Assembly: GCA_020216625.1 (NCBI GenBank)
Contig: JAIUYB010000049.1
Coordinates: forward strand, 1-9,931
Reading direction: 5' to 3'
From: Desulfarculus sp.
GTDB taxonomy: Bacteria; Desulfobacterota; Desulfarculia; Desulfarculales; Desulfarculaceae
DNA length: 9,931 nt
Under the pieces are notes generated by a model. The model worked only from the letters and a program-made list of their open reading frames with translations, was not told the origin of the DNA and did not search any database. Below are positions 6,959 to 9,931 of the stretch, piece by piece. The stretch's first letter is position 1. The number at the start of each line of letters is the position of its first letter. The translations under genes were made by a program, and so were the position numbers.

Positions 6959-6999
6959 TATAACCGTCCATTGGTCGAGGCCGGGCCAGACCAATGGAC
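6959..6999 (+). promoter_or_regulatory. -10-like box and 11-bp inverted repeat upstream of hdrC (candidate operator)
   Basis: TATAAC (6959-6964) lies in an AT-rich pocket (TTATTTTGTATAAC) and is followed one base later by a perfect inverted repeat: GTCCATTGGTC (6966-6976) and GACCAATGGAC (6989-6999), 12 bases apart. The repeat would cover the start point and early transcribed region, a usual repressor position. No good -35 box is visible at the right distance (the bases there are GC-rich), so an activator-dependent or alternative-sigma promoter is possible. The repeat could instead act as an RNA stem. I recognise no known regulator site. Confidence 0.4.
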
Positions 7000-7098
7000 C
7001 GAGTCCGAACAGGTCCGGCAGCCCCGTGCCGGTGTTAGTCGACCACCGGTCGGCCCGCAACGGCCGCGACAACACCCACCCGTGGAGTGAGGGAGCCC

Positions 7099-7704
7099 AT
7101 GGACTACAACCAGACCTTCGCCAAAGAGGTTTACGAGAAGGTAGACTCGGGCGACGAGATCAAGGTCTGCATGCAGTGCGGCGTCTGTGGCGCCACCTGC
7201 CCCCTGCGCGGCGAGATGAAATATGGACCGCGCCAGATCTGGTCGCTGATCCGCGCTGGACGCAGGGACGAGGTGCTCAACAATCCCGACATCATGCTCT
7301 GCACCTCCTGCTACACCTGCCAGGTGCGCTGCCCGCGCGGCGTGCCGATCATGGAGGTGATGCACGGCCTGGCCCACTACGCGCTGGCCCAGGGCATTGT
7401 CCCCCGGGCCGAGACCGCCAAGTTCGGCAAGGCCTTCTGGGAGGGTATCTACGACACCGGCCGGGTGGACGAGGCCGTGGTGCCGATCAAGTACTGCCTG
7501 CAGGACGGCCTGGTGGCCGGGCTCAAGAAGAGCCTGGGCATGATGGACATCGGCCTGGCCCTGATGAAGGCCAAGCGCATGAAACCCAAGATGTTCATCC
7601 CGCCCAACATCTTCATTCCCGGGGTGCACAAGATCAAGGGCGTCAAACAGCTTCAGCGCATGCTGGACAAGGCCGCGGCCATCGACGCGGCGAAGGAGGC
7701 GTAG
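7099..7704 (+). CDS. hdrC: HdrC-like iron-sulfur subunit, in the position of qmoC
   Basis: This 201-residue soluble protein matches heterodisulfide reductase subunit C. Two complete [4Fe-4S] motifs are present: C24-x2-C27-x2-C30-x3-C34-Pro (CMQCGVCGATCP) and C68-x2-C71-x2-C74-x3-C78-Pro (CTSCYTCQVRCP). The remainder is helical and soluble-looking, with no hydrophobic membrane segments. This matters because QmoC of most Gram-negative sulfate reducers is a fusion of an HdrC-like domain to a HdrE-like membrane haem-b domain of several helices; here that part is absent. The probable role is electron transfer between QmoB and HdrB. A GTG at 7087 is an alternative start but has no ribosome-binding site; ATG 7099 has purine-rich GGAGTGAGGGAG before it. 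hdrB follows after 1 bp. Equally annotatable as a Qmo-associated HdrC. Confidence 0.92.
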   Translation: MDYNQTFAKEVYEKVDSGDEIKVCMQCGVCGATCPLRGEMKYGPRQIWSLIRAGRRDEVLNNPDIMLCTSCYTCQVRCPRGVPIMEVMHGLAHYALAQGIVPRAETAKFGKAFWEGIYDTGRVDEAVVPIKYCLQDGLVAGLKKSLGMMDIGLALMKAKRMKPKMFIPPNIFIPGVHKIKGVKQLQRMLDKAAAIDAAKEA

Positions 7705-7705
7705 C

Positions 7706-8584
7706 ATGGACTACTTCCTCTACTACGGCTGCTCGCTGGAGGGTGGCGGCGTCCACTACATGATCAGCACCGAGGCCGTGGCCAAGGCGCTGGGCATCAA
7801 TTTCCACGAAATCGAGGACTGGAACTGCTGCGGGGCCTCCATCGCCTACATCGGCGGCAACGAGATGCAGTCCATCGTGCTCAACGCCCGCAACCTGGCC
7901 CTGGCCGAGGCCCAGGGCGGCTACGACATCGTGGCCCCCTGCTCCTCGTGTTACATCATGCTCAACAAGGTCAATCGCGAGCTGCAGGCCCATCCCAAGC
8001 TCATGGCCCAGGTCAACGAGATCCTGGCCGAGGGCGGCCTGAAATACTCCGGCCAGATCAGGGTCCGCCACATCCTGGACCTACTCTATCACGACGTGGG
8101 AGTCGAGAAGATCAAGGCCGCGGTGAAGAAGCCTCTGACTGGCGTCAAGGTGGCCGCCTACTACGGCTGCCAGACCACCCGGCCCTTCGGCGAGTACGAT
8201 TCCTGCGAGAACCCCCACACCCAGGACGACATCCTGGCCGCCCTGGGGGCCGAGGTGGTGGAGTTCGGCCACCGGGTCAAGTGCTGCGGTTCGGGCATCT
8301 TCCTGACCGAGATCGACAAGTGCGCCTACCTGGTCAAGGACATCATCGAGAGCGCGGCGGCCGGCGGGGCCCAGATCATCTCCACCGCCTGCCCCATGTG
8401 CCAGATGAACCTGGAGATCTACCAGCAGCGGGTCAACGCCATCACCGGCGCCAACCTCAACATGCCGGTGGTCTTCGTCACCCAGCTGATGGCCCTGGCC
8501 TTTGGCGGGGACAAGGACGGCGCCGCGGCCCTGAACCGCCTGGTGGTCCCATCCGGGCCGGCGTTGCAGGCCGTGGGGGCGTGA
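7706..8584 (+). CDS. hdrB: HdrB-like subunit with two CCG cysteine-rich domains
   Basis: This 292-residue protein matches heterodisulfide reductase subunit B. Both cysteine-rich CCG domains are complete: C9-x31-C41-C42-x36-C79-x2-C82 and C155-x37-C193-C194-x34-C229-x2-C232. In methanogen HdrB these bind two non-cubane [4Fe-4S] clusters that cleave the CoM-CoB heterodisulfide. With both sites intact, this protein could still do disulfide or thiol chemistry, or use the clusters for electron relay; the substrate here is unknown. AAGGAGG (7693-7699), inside the end of hdrC, sits 6 bases before the ATG, so the two are translationally coupled. No membrane segments are seen. Located after qmoAB-hdrC, it is best read as part of a modified Qmo complex as known in Gram-positive sulfate reducers, not as a free heterodisulfide reductase. 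Confidence 0.92.
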   Translation: MDYFLYYGCSLEGGGVHYMISTEAVAKALGINFHEIEDWNCCGASIAYIGGNEMQSIVLNARNLALAEAQGGYDIVAPCSSCYIMLNKVNRELQAHPKLMAQVNEILAEGGLKYSGQIRVRHILDLLYHDVGVEKIKAAVKKPLTGVKVAAYYGCQTTRPFGEYDSCENPHTQDDILAALGAEVVEFGHRVKCCGSGIFLTEIDKCAYLVKDIIESAAAGGAQIISTACPMCQMNLEIYQQRVNAITGANLNMPVVFVTQLMALAFGGDKDGAAALNRLVVPSGPALQAVGA

Positions 8585-8607
8585 TTATCTTCTTGGCATG
8601 GATCGCA

Positions 8608-8646
8608 CCTTGCGCCGGGGGTTGCATCCTCCGGCGCAAGGCTTTA
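8608..8646 (+). terminator. Probable terminator of hdrCB
   Basis: CCTTGCGCCGG (8608-8618) and CCGGCGCAAGG (8631-8641) form a perfect 11-bp stem, extendable by three inner pairs (8619-8621 with 8628-8630, one G-T) to a 6-base loop. It is followed by CTTTAT, a short and imperfect T-tract. It lies 24 bases after the hdrB stop and likely ends or reduces transcription before the zinc-finger gene. Confidence 0.65.
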
Positions 8647-8736
8647 TAACCATGCCTGCTCCCGAGAGCGCTTCCCGCCGAGTTCGCTTCGACCAGCGCG
8701 GCCGGGCGGGCGGCGGGAATCTGATGGAGGAAGAAG

Positions 8737-9006
8737 ATGACCGAGATGGACAAGACCATCTGCCCCCACTGCGGCCAGAAAATGAGCAAGTGGGCCTCCC
8801 CGGCCACCTATAGCTGGGGCAGCGAGTATCAGTACATCTGTTTCAACGATGAGTGCGGTTACTACCAGCGCGGCTGGGACCACACCTTCAAGACCATCGG
8901 GGTCAAGGCCAGTTATCGCCACCGCTACGACCCGGCCACCGGCCAGCTCGGCCCCTTCCCGGTCAACACCCCGGACGCCGGCAAGGACACCATCGTCAAC
9001 GAATAA
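8737..9006 (+). CDS. Small Ogr/Delta-type zinc-finger protein, function unknown
   Basis: This 89-residue protein carries a four-cysteine zinc finger, C9-x2-C12-x22-C35-x4-C40 (ICPHCGQ and CFNDECGYY), the same spacing as the Ogr/Delta late-gene activators of P2-type phages. The rest differs from the phage proteins: an aromatic, His/Arg-rich stretch (GYYQRGWDHTF, ASYRHRYDP) leads to a short tail DPATGQLGPFPVNTP. I recall similar small proteins in other deltaproteobacterial genomes, usually left as hypothetical or Ogr/Delta-like; this is memory, not a search. GGAGG (8726-8730) lies 6 bases before the ATG. It follows hdrB by 152 bp, beyond a probable terminator, so it may be its own unit. No phage genes are near. 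A role as regulator or as a metal-binding accessory factor for the complexes upstream is speculation. Confidence 0.8.
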   Translation: MTEMDKTICPHCGQKMSKWASPATYSWGSEYQYICFNDECGYYQRGWDHTFKTIGVKASYRHRYDPATGQLGPFPVNTPDAGKDTIVNE

Positions 9007-9020
9007 CGGCCCTTAGCAAC

Positions 9021-9062
9021 GAGGTCTGGGCCACGCCCCATCGCGGACGGACCCAGCACCTC
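9021..9062 (+). other. Imperfect hairpin between the zinc-finger and SEC-C genes
   Basis: GAGGT (9021-9025) pairs with ACCTC (9058-9062) and CTGGG (9026-9030) with CCCAG (9052-9056), with C9057 bulged. No T-run follows, so it is not a classical terminator. The 106-bp gap holds no clear promoter; read-through from the upstream gene is possible. Confidence 0.25.
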
Positions 9063-9112
9063 GCCCCGGACGACGGCATCTCCCCCGGGCGGGCCTTGCG
9101 GAAAGATCGATC

Positions 9113-9883
9113 ATGGATATCAGCAAGTTGGACCGCAACGCCCCCTGTCCCTGCGGCAGCGGCAAAAAGTTCAAGAAGTGTCATCTGGGCCGCGAGGAGG
9201 AGCTGACCGCCGACCTCGCCACCCAGCGCATCAACCAGGATCCCTACCAGGCGGCCCAGCAGATCATGGGCCTGCCCGCCTGCCGGCATCCCCGCGCCCA
9301 GGCCATGGCCGCCGGCCTGACCATCGTCAGCCCGGCCGGCAAAACCTACCAGATCAAGTTGGTGGACCTGCGGGCCTACCTGGACCTGGGCCTCTTTGGC
9401 CAGGAGAAGACCCCGGCCGGCGACGGCGGCATCCTGATCAATCCCCAGAAGACCAAGCTCCTGGATCCGGGCGTGATCTACATCGCCCTGAGCCCCAACG
9501 CCGATGAGTCCACGATCTTGCACCAACTGACCCATGCCGTGGACCTGATCAAGGGCTCCAGCCTGCCCCCGGGACGGGGCCAGGCCCTGGCCTACGAGAC
9601 CGAGCTGCCGGTGGAGCTGTTGGAGCATCCCCAGGAGTACGGCGACCTGTTGGTGGAGCTGGCCCAGGGCCTGGGGGTGGAGCTGGACGCCGAGGACGAA
9701 ATCGTGGCCATCCTGGCCCGTCGCCAGTTGCTGTTGCCGGGCAAGCTGATCGCCAAGGGCGAGCGCGAGCCCCTGGTGGCGGCGGCGGAGAAGGCCTTGC
9801 GCTATCTGCGCGAAAACCAGGAGGAGATCGACGCCCGGATCAAGAATCGCCGGGGTTATCTGGGCTCGCGGACCAAGGCCTGA
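9113..9883 (+). CDS. SEC-C motif protein with a degenerate zincin-like motif
   Basis: This 256-residue protein starts with a SEC-C zinc-binding motif, C12-x-C14-x8-C23-H24 (CPCGSGKKFKKCH), the same motif that ends SecA and occurs in many small bacterial proteins of unknown role. The middle part, about 60-175, contains TILHQLTHAVDLI with H137-Q138-L-T-H141. This looks like the HExxH of zinc metallopeptidases with the catalytic Glu changed to Gln (CAA; one base from GAA). An E in AYETELP, about 20 residues later, could be a third ligand. The C-terminus (about 195-256) is charged and helical with a basic end. No signal peptide or membrane segment is seen, so it is cytoplasmic. The start is set by the SEC-C position; GGAAAG at 9100-9105 is a weak ribosome-binding site. 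Function unknown; a link to sulfate reduction rests on position alone. Confidence 0.8.
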   Translation: MDISKLDRNAPCPCGSGKKFKKCHLGREEELTADLATQRINQDPYQAAQQIMGLPACRHPRAQAMAAGLTIVSPAGKTYQIKLVDLRAYLDLGLFGQEKTPAGDGGILINPQKTKLLDPGVIYIALSPNADESTILHQLTHAVDLIKGSSLPPGRGQALAYETELPVELLEHPQEYGDLLVELAQGLGVELDAEDEIVAILARRQLLLPGKLIAKGEREPLVAAAEKALRYLRENQEEIDARIKNRRGYLGSRTKA

Positions 9884-9931
9884 TTAACCCCAGGCCGGAA
9901 CGAAAAACGGCCCCGCGAAGCTGTCCGCCTC
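9884..9931. other. Non-coding right edge
   Basis: The last 48 bases follow the SEC-C gene stop. A short inverted repeat GGCCG (9893-9897) and CGGCC (9908-9912) flanks GAACGAAAAA. It could be part of a terminator, but no T-run follows on this strand. No gene start is visible before the window ends. Confidence 0.4.

Noticed and set aside
5543..7075. 510-residue open frame on the minus strand
   Set aside because: Antisense to qmoB and running into the intergenic hairpins; no domain or ribosome-binding site.
6810..7763. 317-residue plus-strand frame spanning the qmoB-hdrC gap
   Set aside because: It overlaps qmoB, hdrC and hdrB in another frame and is Arg/Gly-rich; the cysteine motifs of the real genes are in the other frames.
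1..9931. CRISPR arrays, tRNA or rRNA genes, insertion sequences, attachment sites
   Set aside because: Looked for regularly spaced repeats, cloverleaf-like sequence, transposase motifs and terminal repeats; none was seen.

Overview
The window is a GC-rich bacterial locus for dissimilatory sulfate reduction, with every recognisable gene on the + strand. It carries both subunits of adenylylsulfate (APS) reductase (aprB, aprA), the two flavoprotein subunits of the Qmo electron-transfer complex (qmoA, qmoB), and a heterodisulfide-reductase-type pair (hdrC-like, hdrB-like) where the membrane subunit gene qmoC would be expected. Two accessory genes follow: a small Ogr/Delta-type zinc-finger protein and a SEC-C motif protein. 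A sulfate reducer is nearly certain. The high GC content and the qmoAB-hdrCB layout would fit a Desulfarculus-like member of the Desulfobacterota or a high-GC Gram-positive-type sulfate reducer; this assignment is inference from memory, not from a search.

Layout. 1-126: last 41 codons of an unidentified gene with a basic-then-acidic tail. 127-604: 478 bp without a convincing gene, holding a candidate promoter with a perfect TTGACA box and several hairpins in the aprB leader. 605-2949: aprB-aprA, 20 bp apart, each with a strong Shine-Dalgarno, closed by a textbook intrinsic terminator (2971-3002). 2950-3427: 478 bp with a candidate promoter for the qmo genes, a leader hairpin, and two in-frame start codons for qmoA with equivalent ribosome-binding sites. 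3428-6889: qmoA-qmoB, 6 bp apart. 6890-7098: a 209-bp gap with a terminator-like hairpin, a TATAAC box and an 11-bp perfect inverted repeat. 7099-8584: hdrC-hdrB, 1 bp apart, ending near a hairpin at 8608-8641. 8737-9006: zinc-finger gene. 9113-9883: SEC-C gene. The right edge is non-coding.

How the genes work together. AprBA reduces APS to sulfite and AMP. The Qmo complex is its accepted electron partner, and in most Gram-negative sulfate reducers QmoC connects it to the menaquinone pool through a membrane haem-b domain. Here HdrC- and HdrB-like soluble proteins stand in that place, so the predicted assembly QmoA-QmoB-HdrC-HdrB has two flavin modules, ferredoxin clusters, an MvhD-like domain and two intact CCG (non-cubane cluster) sites, but no membrane anchor in this window. 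Such an arrangement has been described for Gram-positive sulfate reducers. How it exchanges electrons with quinone, thiols or another carrier cannot be read from the sequence. The points most worth a second look are this swap, the regulated-looking gap that splits qmoAB from hdrCB, exact nucleotide blocks shared by qmoA and qmoB, the double start of qmoA, and a zincin-like motif with Gln in place of the catalytic Glu in the SEC-C protein.
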